DNA of 64,000 nt from Paragorgia papillata (lineage: Eukaryota; Cnidaria; Anthozoa; Scleralcyonacea; Coralliidae), in NCBI GenBank assembly GCA_035771165.1, contig JAWNZC010000414.1, positions 121,001 through 185,000 on the forward strand, written 5' to 3'. Positions 42,709 to 54,108 of the stretch are shown here, one piece after another. Position 1 is the first letter of the stretch; each line of letters starts with the position of its first letter. The notes beneath the pieces were generated by a model. It was given only the letters and a program-made list of their open reading frames with translations. It ran no database searches and was not told the DNA's origin. The translations under genes were made by a program, and so were the position numbers.

Positions 42709-43145
42709 TTACAGCTTCATTATCGCTTTAGCAGTTTTTATTTGTTTTGATGCTCGTTTCATGGCTGAATCAGCCAACAAATCGTCATATGTAGGCAACG
42801 TATTGTTTGTAATAAAATAGTTCTTTTCCCAGTCTTCAATTTCTTTCTCCAGCTTTCGTTTCTTTTTTGACACCCTTGTTTGAAGGACCGCTAGTTTATC
42901 CATATAGCTGTCATGTAACCATTTATCCTGTGGTTTACTTTTCAATTTTGTTCTCCGCTTTGTCAAATGCGGAGACTTCGGCAATATACCCAAGTACATA
43001 AGCCATAGTTTCACACCAGTTTAGTTTGGCATTGGTCCTGGTGTATCCTGGTTTGGTATCTGCTGTCTGGAACGGTTGTCTTGCACAGTGCTCTTACCAC
43101 TCAAATCGGCTTCACTATTACCACTAACGTGACTGATATTTAGAA
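42709..43145 (-). pseudogene. Exon 4 of the orphan-family gene, one nonsense codon
   Basis: Acceptor GCATTTTAG|TTCTAA joins in phase. TAA at 43021-43023 lies in frame between QDTPGPMPN and TGVKLWLMYLG. Downstream is a conserved-looking module (SPHLTKRRTKLKSKPQDKW, then a coiled coil and WEKNYFITNN). The natural stop is at 42709-42711. Confidence 0.65.
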
Positions 43146-43316
43146 CTAAAATGCAAGAAAAACATGTATTTGAATAAATTTTGAATTACTGAAACAACCA
43201 GTGAAGTATCTCACTGCATTAATGTTTTGAGTACTGTACTTGCAAGATGTAGTGGCTGGCGCAACTGTGAAAACTTCTAAATAAACATATAATTATTGCA
43301 ATGATGTTTTAAATAC

Positions 43317-45502
43317 CTGTTGTATTTGTTTGCATCAAATGTTGGTCTTCTATCACCATCTCTTGCTCTGCTGAGGAGGTTACCAGAGTAAAACTTATGA
43401 CATTATCCTCCTTTTCCTCAGTGTCGCATTCATTGTCAATGCCACATTTATCTGTGTCAGGCTCACTGGTTCCTTGGTCATCCACTATAGCACATTCTGC
43501 CGCATCATTCACATTAAAGTTTTCAAATGAACTGTTCTCTTTGCCAATTATGGCACCCTCTTTGTGACTTAATAGGAATTCTGTCTGGATAAGGTTATAG
43601 ACATCCTTACTTTTATCTTTCACCCGCAACACATGAAGTGGCAAGGAAACTTTCTTTTCCAGGCACATTGACCAACATTCGGTCAGAAAACTCTCTTCTT
43701 CCTTGAAATTACTTGACCGGAAATGATGAAGTTTTGGGCCTTCAGCGCTGCAATCTATCTTTGATTGTTTGCTATCAAATAATTCTACATCACCATCCTT
43801 GTTGCTTGTCCACCAAACATCTTTACCAGCTAGCAAAAAGTCACTGATCCTCTCAAGGTGAGCCTGCCAAGATGAGGAATGTCCTTTGATAAGGCTGAAA
43901 GGAAAAAACTGTGTTACCTAAGGCAGAACAGTATGGGCCAGCTTTGAAATGTAAGCTTGCTGCTTTGTGATGGTATTATCTGAATGATATGCTCCCATAT
44001 TCTTCTCAGCTTGTAGCCGTAGAAATATATTTCCAATAATATGACCAGGTTTCTTGGATGAGGTAGCTCGAGTGATATTTGTGATAGCATTGAAAACCCT
44101 TTCCTGCTCTTCATTCAGCATGGCATGATTTCCCACTAATGAGGCGATTCTGAATTGCAGCATGTGCTGAAATTTTGTGGAAATATGCACCATATAACTT
44201 GCGGCTACTCATCTTCTTGGTGTGGAAACCAATAACACGCCAACATAGGAATGCATACAACCATGTTAGGTTATGCAATCTTAAAATACTGCGAGGAGAC
44301 CGATTTTCCTCATTTGCATATGCTATGGATTGTATCTCCACCAATGATTGCAGTAATTTCTGCACATCTACTGAAACTTTTCCAATGATATGATTGGTTA
44401 CCATAATTAAAGCACATCGGTAGTCAAAGCAACGTTTTGTTTCCTTGTTCCCAAGGGCAAGCTCTAGGGTCTCTTTGATGATTTTTGCTTGATCTAAATT
44501 AACATGCATGGGTAACTCTTCAAGAACATTTTCGATGTGTTTCCCAACATCATGCAGTGGCTCAAATGGCAAAATCTCATACTTGTCACGCTGTATTGAG
44601 GCCAATGTGGCAAGTGGACTTGTGTAAAGAAGTGCTGGTACTCTTTGGACACCATGAAGTTCATCTGTCAACAGCTTTGAGAGATCTGCCCGTGATCCAC
44701 CTTCATAGATCTTTCTGCTGTTTTTTGTTGGCTTATTATTTCCTGCCAGTGTTTCTTGCTTGGAAATAGCTCCTTTTAGAATTACCTTTTGCCTATCACT
44801 GAATGAAATATGTGTGCAACGAAAGCTGTAATCAAGTTCATAAACTCGATTGGCATTTACTCCACATGTAGAACAGTAATACGTGCCACCTTTCTGTTGG
44901 CCGCATTCAAACTGTTGGGCTGGATTGTCCCCATGGAAGAACCGCATCACATCATGATTTTCCTGCCCTTCTCTTGTTTTCAGTGGCAAGCTGATTTCTT
45001 CCAAACACTCTAATCGGCTGTCAACATAAGCCAGCTGCTCACTATCTGAGCTGCTTGATCTTCCAACAATGTAGAATTCTGGGGATTCAATGATGGTTTG
45101 AATATCCACTTTTCTTTTCATCTTAGCTTCATATTCCTCATTTGTATAAAACACAGCTGAGTCATACAAGCAAGAGATCGTGAAAACAATATGACTGTGG
45201 TTTGCTACTGTTGAAAGATCATGCCATATTTTCAGATGTCGGGTGCGTGAGAGGGCCTTAAGCTTTGCTCTTAGGACATTTGTATCCTCAGCCTCCTGGA
45301 ACTCAGCATTTACTTGACTTAATCTGTGTATTAGTTCCTCTTTTGACATCTTGGAAAATTCTTCATCTGTTGTTTTCCTCATGTAATTCTCATGTGATTT
45401 TAAAAATTGCTCCCTAATTTCTGTTAATGGTTGCTTGTGACCTTCTACAACAAATTCACTTTTAATAACTTCACCATTTTCATCAAGCATTAGTTTTTCA
45501 TA
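43317..45502 (-). pseudogene. Exon 3 of the orphan-family gene, frameshift and nonsense
   Basis: Acceptor TTAACTTGCAG|TATG, phase 0. A long frame to 44111 is followed by a single-base shift into the frame from 44193, which carries RVFNAITNITRATSSKKPGH and FLRLQAEKNMG. TAG at 43918-43920 then interrupts it. The frame resumes without any intron-sized gap (LIKGHSSSWQAHLERISDFL) and ends ACAACAG|GTATTT. The final part is acidic. Confidence 0.7.
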
Positions 45503-45638
45503 CTGCAAGTTAAAAAATATATAATTATGTTAAAAATGATCATAATACGCTGTAACTATATGTTACCCTTTACCCGAAACTGACTGAACGTGTAATCAGT
45601 TATACTGATTCAAGTATTATTATGTACTGTACATATAC

Positions 45639-46131
45639 CTTTCGAGGTACTATTAATTTTCCTATTGAATACTCATTCTGCAGGATTTTGTCTTGTAGTC
45701 TTTTCTTTAGAGCATCATTTGTTTCAGGAGTTGGGGTTGATATTTCGCCACCTAGGCCTCTCCTCTTCTTACGCCGAACACGTGGGTTATCTGAGTCAGT
45801 GTTGTATCTCTTAAATATTTCTGTATCGACACCCACTGATTTTAACCATTCTTTCACAATTTGGCCACCATTTTTTGCCAATTCTCCCTTGGAATTTACC
45901 ACATTGTAATTTTGTGCAAGTTTTGACCAACTGACAAATTTGCCATCCTCATATGATTCAATCTCTGCCTTGAGCTCTCCTTTTTTCCAAGTCATCTTCT
46001 CAAACTTTCCTACAGGGCTTCTCTTTTTGTCTTGTGTGTTTGAACTCGGAATCACATTCTCTTTTGGCTCATATGCCAGGGCTAAGCGATCAGCTTGTCT
46101 TGATTTTAATGACTGTCGGTTGCCAAAGCAC
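45639..46131 (-). pseudogene. Exon 2 of the orphan-family gene
   Basis: Acceptor TTAATATAG|GTGC and donor CGAAAG|GTATAT. Phase 2 of exon 1 completes an Arg codon, and the frame then reads CFGNRQSLKSRQADRLALAY. It includes a nuclear-signal-like VRRKKRRGLGG and a helix-rich segment resembling a small DNA-binding domain (FVSWSKLAQNYNV, GQIVKEWLKSVGVD). Confidence 0.65.
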
Positions 46132-46779
46132 CTATATTAATTACAGGATTGAAAGTAAATTTAAAATTAAGACAATGATATTTATTTAGCTTTTAATTAT
46201 TTTTTTGTGTGATATTGTTAACCAAATTGTTGCACACAGGACTAGTTATTTATCATTTGTCCTTCTTCATTAGTATAATTGCATGTATACAGGGTTCTAT
46301 AATTGTACATTATCTAGTATTTTTAATTTGGGAGAATGTCACAAGCTCAAAGGTTACAAGCTTTCTTAAGGGTACTTAATCTTTAAAGTGGCCTGGGATA
46401 CCCATCAGAGATGTTTTGAAATGGAGGTGAGCTGTGATTACCGGGTAATGAAAAATAAATAAATAAACAGGGTACTCGGGCTGGTCTACTTTGCTATTGG
46501 TGAGATACACAGCAGACTACATCTGTTTCACTGAAGACATTATGGGATATAGGTTTTGGGGGAAATAAAATTTGCCGGACTGTTTTGAGGGAACTTTGAC
46601 CCTCAGACAACAATATAAAGGCCACTAGTACATGTGTGTCAGGAGTGGGCATTATTCATCTGTGCTAGAAGAATGGGATATAAATAATATATTTGTCCCT
46701 TGAAAATGCTCATACTGTAATAATACTTGCTTTGATACTGCTGAACATCCTGGAGCAATATACTAATAATATTGTGCAG

Positions 46780-46785
46780 CAATAC

Positions 46786-46871
<86 letters not shown>
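46780..46871. repeat. (TA)n microsatellite in intron 1
   Basis: About 75-90 bp of alternating TA between exons 1 and 2 of the minus-strand gene. Confidence 0.95.
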
Positions 46872-46873
<2 letters not shown>

Positions 46874-46911
46874 TTAGTCTAATTAATTCAAATTGGCCCT
46901 GTGCTAATTAC

Positions 46912-47678
46912 CTCCCAATTGCTGTGTCCTTCCATTCCTCTTCTATTTGGTTTTTCGACCTTCTGTATTGTTCCCTTCTTTCTTTTTTAATTTCAGCTTT
47001 TGACTTCTTCCGCTGCAGGTTTAGTTCAGGAACATTAACTAATGCTTCAGCAAGAGGAATCTGGCATGTTTTCTGGAACTTTGGATTTATTTGGTCGTAG
47101 AGCTCTCTGGCTGTCTTGGCCGCCTCACGTTTTGTACATCTATTCACCGTGGGTTGTTCAAGGACAGCTTGGACGCTTTTTGTTGCAGCAAGGAAGACAT
47201 TATCTTGAAGACTGCTTATAAATTGCTTTGACTTTACGGGAAATAATGACTGTTCATAACTGTTTCTGTGCGCACATCCATGACACTCTGTCAAACTGTG
47301 CTCAGCCTTCTTCGAGGATGAAAGCTTCCTCCACTTGTCTACATTAAAAGTAGTTAGATATATTGAGCGCTCGTTGATCTTGCGCGAATTGCAACCAACG
47401 AATTTCTGCTGAAGGTCAGGAAATTTCTTCTCGTAACACTGAAGATCAATGGCAAACTTATCCTTGCATTCGCTGAATGTACCAAGGAAACGCTTGTGAT
47501 GTTCCGCCATTACGCGCGAACGATACTTGGCTTGTCCTTCATCTGTCATTCTCGGCGTTTCTTTTTGCGTTTCTTTCGTAAGTTGCCATGCAGTTACTTT
47601 GGCAAAGCCACAAGTATGTGGGTGAATCAGACTTATAACCATTAATGAAAACGTACATGCAATGAAATAGATCGGCAT
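46912..47678 (-). pseudogene. Exon 1 of the orphan-family gene
   Basis: Open from 47678. The start at 47549 (MTDEGQAKYRSRVMAEHHKR) is preferred because upstream residues are hydrophobic and unlike the rest. It ends with a basic helix (LNLQRKKSKAEIKKERREQY) and the donor GGGAG|GTAATT, phase 2. Confidence 0.65.
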
Positions 47679-47699
47679 TTGTCAACTCTCGAATAGAAC

Positions 47700-49020
47700 T
47701 ACCCTGGAATTAACGCTGTATTGTGCAGCGCAATACCGCGCAAAATATTTAAATTTGGCGCCTAGTGTTGACCATATATAGTCTTGACATTGACATGAAA
47801 CAGACAATATTCCCTATCCTAATAAATTCTAACAGGGATTCTAACAATTGTTTTTATAATGGAGTCAGTTGCTCGGGCAGCCCAGTGGCCAGTGGCCATT
47901 GTCCGTGTACAATTTAATAAAGGCCGTGAATAAGTCCCTGGCTGCATTAAAAGTTATTGTTTTAGGCCTTTTCTGACTATTTAGTGCAATGACTTATCAT
48001 AAACAGTGACTGATTTTGGTAATCATGTCACAAGAAACATTTCTCGAACGTAAAGTGTATATGTTTTCTCTTGTTGTTATTTCGATACTCCATTTTGCTC
48101 TGCTGAGAGCGTTCCCCCCCCGTCACCATGGTAATATGCTGAATGTGCAGTCCGCTTGCTAGATTAGACGAGGGCTCAGTATCAAAATGTCGGTAAACAT
48201 CGAAATTTTAACGAAAAACTTTTCGTTTGCTTCCGCGGACAGGGATTTTTATGCCCAGTTTTTTCATTTATCTTACAGATGCCTGCCAAATAAGCTAGAT
48301 TTACTTCCCCAAACTTGCATGTTTGTGTTTTGTTGGTTCAATACTGACAAAATAGCCTTGCCTTGCCAGATTTGGCTCGAAATCCATAATCCAAGGCGTA
48401 TATGTGGTAATTTGTGACTTAGTTGCCGCCGCAATATTCAAAAATTGCAAGTTAGAATCAAAATATTCATTTAATATACTTCCTAAAACATGCAACATAT
48501 CCATAGCGAATAGCGATTTTGATAGTCCGCAGAGCTCCCGAAAAGTACTAACAATTTTCAGTAATAATCCGGTGTCAAATGACCACGTGATCAGTTGCCA
48601 TAGTAACCATAAAATCAGAGCAATAAGTATCTATTGGCTGTTAAGCAATAACGTTGGTTTCAGAGTAAAAAAAAATGTAATTTATTGTATATTTTTTTAT
48701 TATTTTAATGGTATTTCCAACATGGACCCAAGCAATAATCTACTTGAGACTCGAAATAAATTTCATATTTCCGCACACCCATATGCATGTATTATTCTCT
48801 ATTTATATACCAATATTTACGGATGTTAATGTCGAAGTTCGATTTTTATGTTCCAATGTCCGATTCGATTTCTACTTTCCGCTATTCCTTGACTGTGCAG
48901 TTGAATTATGTTTGGAATTGCACATTGATTAGTCACATAATTCTCGTAAAGAAATTGCACCAAGAGTAGTAAGTAATCTGGTCGGGCGTGGAGGCTTTCG
49001 GTATTAAGGCAAAGGTGAAC
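47700..49020. other. Upstream region of the orphan-family gene; no gene supported
   Basis: ATG at 48187 (AAAATGTCGG) opens a 76-codon frame without recognised features. 48745-48812 (CTCGAAATAAATTTCATATT then CATGTATTATTCTC) is an inverted match to 62470-62518, a dispersed repeat. Confidence 0.35.
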
Positions 49021-49087
49021 TTCGAATAGAACATTTAATTTTCGAATCGAACATTCGAATTTCGAATCGAACATTCGAATTTCGAAT
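49020..49087. repeat. Short tandem repeat of TTTCGAATCGAACATTCGAA
   Basis: Three imperfect 20-bp units adjacent to the long G run. Confidence 0.8.
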
Positions 49088-49088
49088 T

Positions 49089-49140
49089 GGGGGGGGGGGG
49101 GGGGGGGGGGGGGTGGGGGGGGGGGGGGGGGGGGGGGGGG
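49089..49140. repeat. G homopolymer, ~52 bp with one T
   Basis: Uninterrupted G except a T at 49114. Strong quadruplex potential; possible length error in assembly. Confidence 0.9.
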
Positions 49141-50262
49141 TGAGCCTGGTAATTACCCCATACCTCTGGGCAAAGGGCCCGTAACATTTTAATAGAAGTA
49201 GACAAGGTAAATTCAAGTTGTGAGAAGTTATGTTACTCCTAATTTTTATTTTTCAGTGTTATTCTATTTCTGATGCAAAGATTGGGATTACAGTGTAAAA
49301 TATTTTGGTATTATGATGGTATTAAAACATTGATTTTGGTGGGTGGCCTGGCTCCAATGTTTGAGCCCGTCCCAGCTCTCTCTTGATCATCTAACACAGA
49401 GCAGTGCACGGATTCATGCGATGGATTTTAGTCAAGTCAAATTAAAATAATTGATCAGTCAACATGTGGCCAGCATTATATTGGCTGGCACCGTTTTGGT
49501 TTAATTAACTTGATGTTGTGTATATTCAGGGGCGGATTTAGGGTACGTCAAGCACGTCATGCGACGTAGACAAAAATCCCAGACTAATTTATTCATGAAT
49601 TAATTAGTTGGGAAAAATTTTTAAAAATGATTTAAAATTTGGAAATTTCAAATTTTAAAAATATTCAAATTTTTAAAAAAATTATATGAATTTTTAAATT
49701 TTTCGCAAAATTTCATTTTCGCAAGTATTTAGCGCAATATCGAGGAAAATTGAATAATTCTCTGACTCAGCCCCCCTCCTCGGCTGGCGGACACTTAGTG
49801 TCTTGGTCTACTTCATGTAGCTTGAACGAAACTGGACATACGGTAGGGATATAGAGGGATTTTATTTACAAATGTGGATAATTTGAGTACGTCAAAATGG
49901 CCGTCTACGTCGAAATAACGAGCACTGATTGGACAAAGACAATAGAGGTACGTCGGAAGTAGATAGTCTACGTCGGAAGTAAAATATTTTGACGTTCTTG
50001 GCTTTTGATCGGCTAGCAAAGGATATTTCGACGTACACGGACTACGGCAAGAGTGCAAGACTACGGCTAACTAAGCTATCTGAGCCGGCAGTCAAACTTC
50101 TGCTTGAGACTGTCATGGAACTTGTAGAGAAGCTCCACACTACAGAGTGGAAACGATGAATATTTGTTGAAGACGATCTGTTCCGATTTGACAAAGAAAC
50201 TCTAATCGTGTGGTTTCCTCGTGGGTCAAGAGTTTTCGGCGCAGATATTTGGCAAGACATTA
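49141..50262. other. Intergenic left flank of palindromic element 2
   Basis: No gene. AACTTCAAATTT-like AT-rich runs lie at 49615-49700, and repeated GTACGTC/CTACGTC motifs at 49530-50040. Confidence 0.35.
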
Positions 50263-50864
50263 CATCGGAGTAGTAATACCCCCCACTATAGGGATGAAAG
50301 GGATGCCGCCTCATTAAATATTCAACTTATTATTTATTTATTCTCAGGCTCCTTTGAGACCCTCTAATCCTATTATGCATACGTCATTATTTCTCAGACT
50401 CCTTTGGGACCTTCTAACCCTCACTTCCCCCCTAACCCCAACTTTTATCCAACCCCCCGGTATTCATACGTCACTCCCGAATGGTCTCCGACTAATTTCC
50501 GAAGATCGTCTTATCAAAAGGCACTCGCCTTATATCCTTATAAGTAATAGTAATTATCTTTTCATTTATACACTTTACCCTACTGTCAGTCAACACTTGT
50601 GGGATACGTAGACGTACAGACCATGCGTACATTAAACTTTAACAAAATAGACGTTCTTTCCAAGGGGAGAGACAGAAATTGATAGAGGCACTTTATATTT
50701 TTTATCTGAAACCTTGTTTGGAGGAATATAGGGAGTTTTGAACAGCCTAAATGTCTGAATTGGTAGAGATAAGATATAGACTTGAATTAATAGCATTCGT
50801 GAATATCATTTTAAGTGTGATAAGCTAAACGGCCAAACAGTTCTTTACCCCTCTGCTTGGAGAT

Positions 50865-51176
50865 ATGTGCCGAATTGTCGCTTATTTGGCTTTAGTTTAT
50901 AGAGTAAACGATGCCTTGAATGAAGAAACCGTTCGGCAAGCTGTTCGAAAGACATTGAAACACTTTCTTCAGAGGGGTTTGCCAAAATATAAACTGTCAG
51001 GGGTTAAATGGATGACTCGGCTATTTATTAACGTCGTCAAGCATCTTGTTAATGTTGCTAAGGCTGATATTTGCATATTTATCCTCAGTGCACGTGCAGG
51101 AGACAAAAGAGAAACTCATTTAGGGGTCATTAACAGGATTAAGCGCTTGGGCAAGTCTTGTCGAGAAGGTCATTAA
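50865..51176 (+). CDS. 103-residue unidentified frame of palindromic element 2
   Basis: ATG at 50865 follows AGATATGTGCC. The protein starts MCRIVAYLALVYRVNDALNE and has a basic helical middle (RQAVRKTLKHFLQRGLPKYK). It ends within the family-shared module as GVINRIKRLGKSCREGH. The mirrored copy (54108-about 53805, minus strand) carries one extra T near 53944 and is frameshifted. Because element 1 keeps a similar peptide (IKRLGKS) in two blocks, the frame may be real. Nucleotide-level conservation of the module is an equally good explanation. Confidence 0.35.
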   Translation: MCRIVAYLALVYRVNDALNEETVRQAVRKTLKHFLQRGLPKYKLSGVKWMTRLFINVVKHLVNVAKADICIFILSARAGDKRETHLGVINRIKRLGKSCREGH

Positions 51177-51194
51177 CAGTGTTACCATAGCGAA

Positions 51195-51372
51195 ACCGCG
51201 TTGCCGGCTCTGAGCTGCTCCGAGCCCTCGGCTCTTGGCTCCGAGCGACTCCAAGCCCTCGTCTCCTGGCTCCGAGCGACTCCGAGTCCTCGGCTCCTGG
51301 CTCCGAGCCCTCGACTCCTCGCCTCTTGGCTCCGAGCCCAACGCTCTGGGTTCCGAGCAGCTCCGAGCCCCA
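51195..51372. repeat. GC-rich tandem repeat (GAGCCCTCGGCTCCTGGCTCC)
   Basis: Repeated CTCGGCTC..GGCTCCGAGC units, mirrored at 53598-53772. Confidence 0.85.
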
Positions 51373-51373
51373 T

Positions 51374-51608
51374 AGTCCTAACTCCTAAGACTATAGTCCT
51401 AAGTCCTAAGACTATATAGGACTCTATAGTCCTAAGACTATAGTCCTAAGTCCTAAGCCTATAGTCCTATGTCCTAAGACTATACTCCTTATAGTCCTAA
51501 GACTATAGTCCTAACTCCTAAGACTATACTCCTTATAGTCCTAAGACTATAGTCCTAACTCCTAAGACTATAGTCCTAAGTCCTAAGACTATAGTCCTAA
51601 GTCCTAAT
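51374..51608. repeat. AGTCCTAAGACTATAG satellite, left arm of element 2
   Basis: Same unit as the centre of element 1; mirrored at 53210-53600 with a longer array. Confidence 0.9.
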
Positions 51609-51754
51609 TGTACACCGATTATATTCAAACATTTAGAAGCTAAATATTCAGATAAAGCTAGCACAGAATCGTTGCTAAGCTAAAGCGTTTATAAGCGAGG
51701 AAATGGTAAGAAGATAGAATGAGGAATCACTCTGAGATGGTAGCGAATCGTTAT

Positions 51755-53062
51755 TTGGGGTACCCCAAACACCCCCCTGGGGTACCCTGAGGTAACTCCA
51801 TCACACCCCGAGGTAACCCCAAAAACCCCCGGGGGTAACCCCAAACACCCCCGCGATACCCCAAACACCCCCGGGATACCCCCAAACACCCCCGGGATAC
51901 CCCCAAACACCGCTGGGATACCCCCAAACACCCCAGGGATACCCCAAACACCACCGTGGTACTCCCAAACACCCCCGGGATACCCCCAAACACCCCCGGG
52001 GGTAACCCCAAACACCCCCGGCATACCCAAACACCCCCGGGGATACCCCAAACACCCCCTGGGTACCCCAAACGCCCCTCTGGGGTACCCCGTGGTATCC
52101 CCAAACACCCACGGGATACCCAAAACACCCCCCTGGGGTACCCTGGGGTAACTCCATCACACCCCGGAATAACACCAAACACCCTCGGGGTAACCCCAAA
52201 CAACCCCAGGATACCCCAAACACCTTTGGGGATACCACAAACACCCCCTGGGGTACACCACACACCCCCCTGGGGTAACTCCGTCACACCCCGAGGTAAC
52301 CCCAAACACCCTGGGGTGCTTGGGGGTATCCCGCGGGTTTTTGGGGTACCCCAGTGGGTGTTTGGGGTATCGCCGGGGGTGTTTGGGGTATCCCGGGGGT
52401 GTTTGGTGTTACCCCGGGGTGTGATGGAGTTACCCCAGTGTACCCCAGGGGGGTGTTTTGGGAACCCCCGGTTTTTTATGGGTATCTCCGGGGGTGTTTG
52501 GGGTATCCCGGGGGTGTTTGGGGTTACCCCCGGGGGTGTTTGGGGGTATCACGGGGGTGTTTGGGAGTACCACGGTGGTGTTTGGGGGTATCCCTGGGGT
52601 GTTTTGGGGTATCCCGGGGGTGTTTGGGGTTACCCCAGGGTGTTTGGGGTTACCTCGGGGTGTGATGGAGTTACCCCAGGGTATCCCTGGGGGTGTGTGG
52701 TGTATCCCGGGGGTGTTTGGGATTACACCCGTGGGTGTTTGGTGTTAACCCTGGGTGTGATGGAGTTACCCCAGGAGGGTGTTTGGGGTATCCAGGGGGT
52801 GTTTGGGGGTACCACGGGGTACCCCAGGGGGGCGTTTGGGGTACCCCAGGGGGTGTTTGGGGTTACCCCCGGGTGTTGGGGTGGGGTATCCCGGGGGTGT
52901 TTGGGAGTACCACGGTGGTGTTTGGGGGTATCCCTGGGGTGTTTGGGGGTATCCCGGGGGTGTTTGGGGGTATCCCAGAGGTGTTTGGGGTTACCCCCGG
53001 GGGTGTTTGGGGTTACCTCGGGGTGTGATGGAGTTACCCCAGGGGGGCTTTTGGGGTACCCC
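51755..53062. repeat. Palindrome centre of element 2: CCCCAAACACCCCCGGGATA array
   Basis: A dense array of about 24-27-bp units (ACCCCCGGGATACCCCAAAC and variants; GGGGTACCCC palindromes). It switches orientation at about 52310-52330. All long frames here (for example 51956-53068) are compositional. Confidence 0.92.
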
Positions 53063-53209
53063 AAATAACGATTCGCTACCATCTCAGAGTGATTCCTCAT
53101 TCTATCTTCTTACGATTTCCTCGCTTATAAACGCTTTAGCTTAGCAACGATTCAGTGCTAGCTTTATCTGAATATTTAGCTTCTAAGTGTTTGAATATAA
53201 TCGGTGTAC

Positions 53210-53600
53210 AATTAGGACTTAGGACTATAGTCTTAGGACTTAGGACTATAGTCTTAGGATTTAGGACTATAGTCTTGGAAGTTAGGACTATAGTCTTAGG
53301 ACTATAAGGAGTATAGTCTTAGGACTTAGGACTATAGTCTTAGGACTTAGGACTATAGTCTTAATTAGGACTATAAGGACTATATTCTTAGGACTTAGGA
53401 CTATAGTCTTAGGACTTAGGATTATAGTCTTAGGATTTAGGACTATAGTCTTAGGAGTTAGGACTATAGTCTTAGGACTATAAGGAGTATAGTCTTAGGA
53501 CTTAGGACTATAGGCTTAGGACTTAGGACTATAGTCTTAGGACTATAAAGTCCTATATAGTCTTAGGACTTAGGACTATAGTCTTAGGAGTTAGGACTAT
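53210..53600. repeat. AGTCCTAAG satellite, right arm of element 2
   Basis: Reverse-orientation array (TTAGGACTTAGGACTATAGT) longer than its left partner, so copy number changed after the arms formed. Confidence 0.9.
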
Positions 53601-53804
53601 GGGGCTCGGAGCTGCTCGGAACCCAGAGCGTTGGGCTCGGAGCCAAGAGGTGAGGAGTCGAGGGCTCGGAGCCAGGAGCCGAGGACTCGGAGTCGCTCGG
53701 AGCCAGGAGACGAGGGCTTGGAGTCGCTCGGAGCCAAGAGCCGAGGGCTCGGAGCAGCTCAGAGCCGGCAACGCGGTTTCGCTATGGTAACACTGTTAAT
53801 GACC

Positions 53805-54108
53805 TTCTCGACAAGACTTGCCCAAGCGCTTAATCCTCTTAATGACCCCTAAATGAGTTTCTCTTTTGTCTGCTGCACGTGCACTGAGGAGAAATATGCA
53901 AATATCAGCCTTAGCAACATTAACAAGATGCTTGACGACGTTAATAAAATAGCCGAGTCATCCATTTAACCCCTGACAGTTTATATTCTGGCAAACCCCT
54001 CTGAAGAAAGTGTTTCAATGTATTTCGAACAGCTTGCCGAACGGTTTCTTCATTCAAGGCATCGTTTACTCTATAAACTAAAGCCAAATAAGCGACAATT
54101 CGGCACAT
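53805..54108 (-). pseudogene. Right-arm copy of the 103-residue frame, frameshifted
   Basis: Mirror copy of 50865-51176 with substitutions and one extra T in the CTATTTTATTAACG segment near 53944, which breaks the frame. Confidence 0.5.

Larger units (their letters stand above)
42709..47678 (-). pseudogene. Four-exon gene of an orphan cnidarian-type repetitive family, inactivated
   Basis: Exons on the minus strand join with matching phases: 47549 (or 47678)-46912, 46131-45639, 45502-43317 and 43145-42709, all with GT-AG borders. The product would exceed 1200 residues. Features: a Cys/His-containing N-terminal segment (HSLTECHGCAHRNS), a helical basic region, and a central block with a Cys pair (GGTYYCSTCG) and conserved phrases such as FEPLHDVGKHIENVLEELP and SSRKLYGAYFHKISAHAA. 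The C-terminal module is DKWLHDSYMDKLAVLQTRVS. I recall similar proteins as multicopy, unnamed genes in cnidarian genomes, so a mobile or amplified family is likely, but no domain is assigned. Defects: a 1-bp insertion at about 44113, TAG at 43918-43920 and TAA at 43021-43023. Multiple lesions suggest a pseudogene rather than assembly error. Confidence 0.7.

Noticed and set aside
43897..43919. A 23-nt intron between the 44193 and 43836 frames
   Set aside because: Too short for splicing and the frame is continuous through it; a nonsense mutation explains it better.
46693..47100. Plus-strand frame with (IY)n
   Set aside because: Runs through the TA microsatellite and is antisense to exon 1 of the minus-strand gene.
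48187..48417. ATG-started 76-codon frame in a good context
   Set aside because: No motif, no consistent downstream exon; could be chance.
51751..53068. Long frames with GVWGYPGG-like repeats on both strands, up to 370 codons
   Set aside because: All reading frames of the GGGGTACCCC array are open because the repeat unit lacks stops; no evidence of coding.
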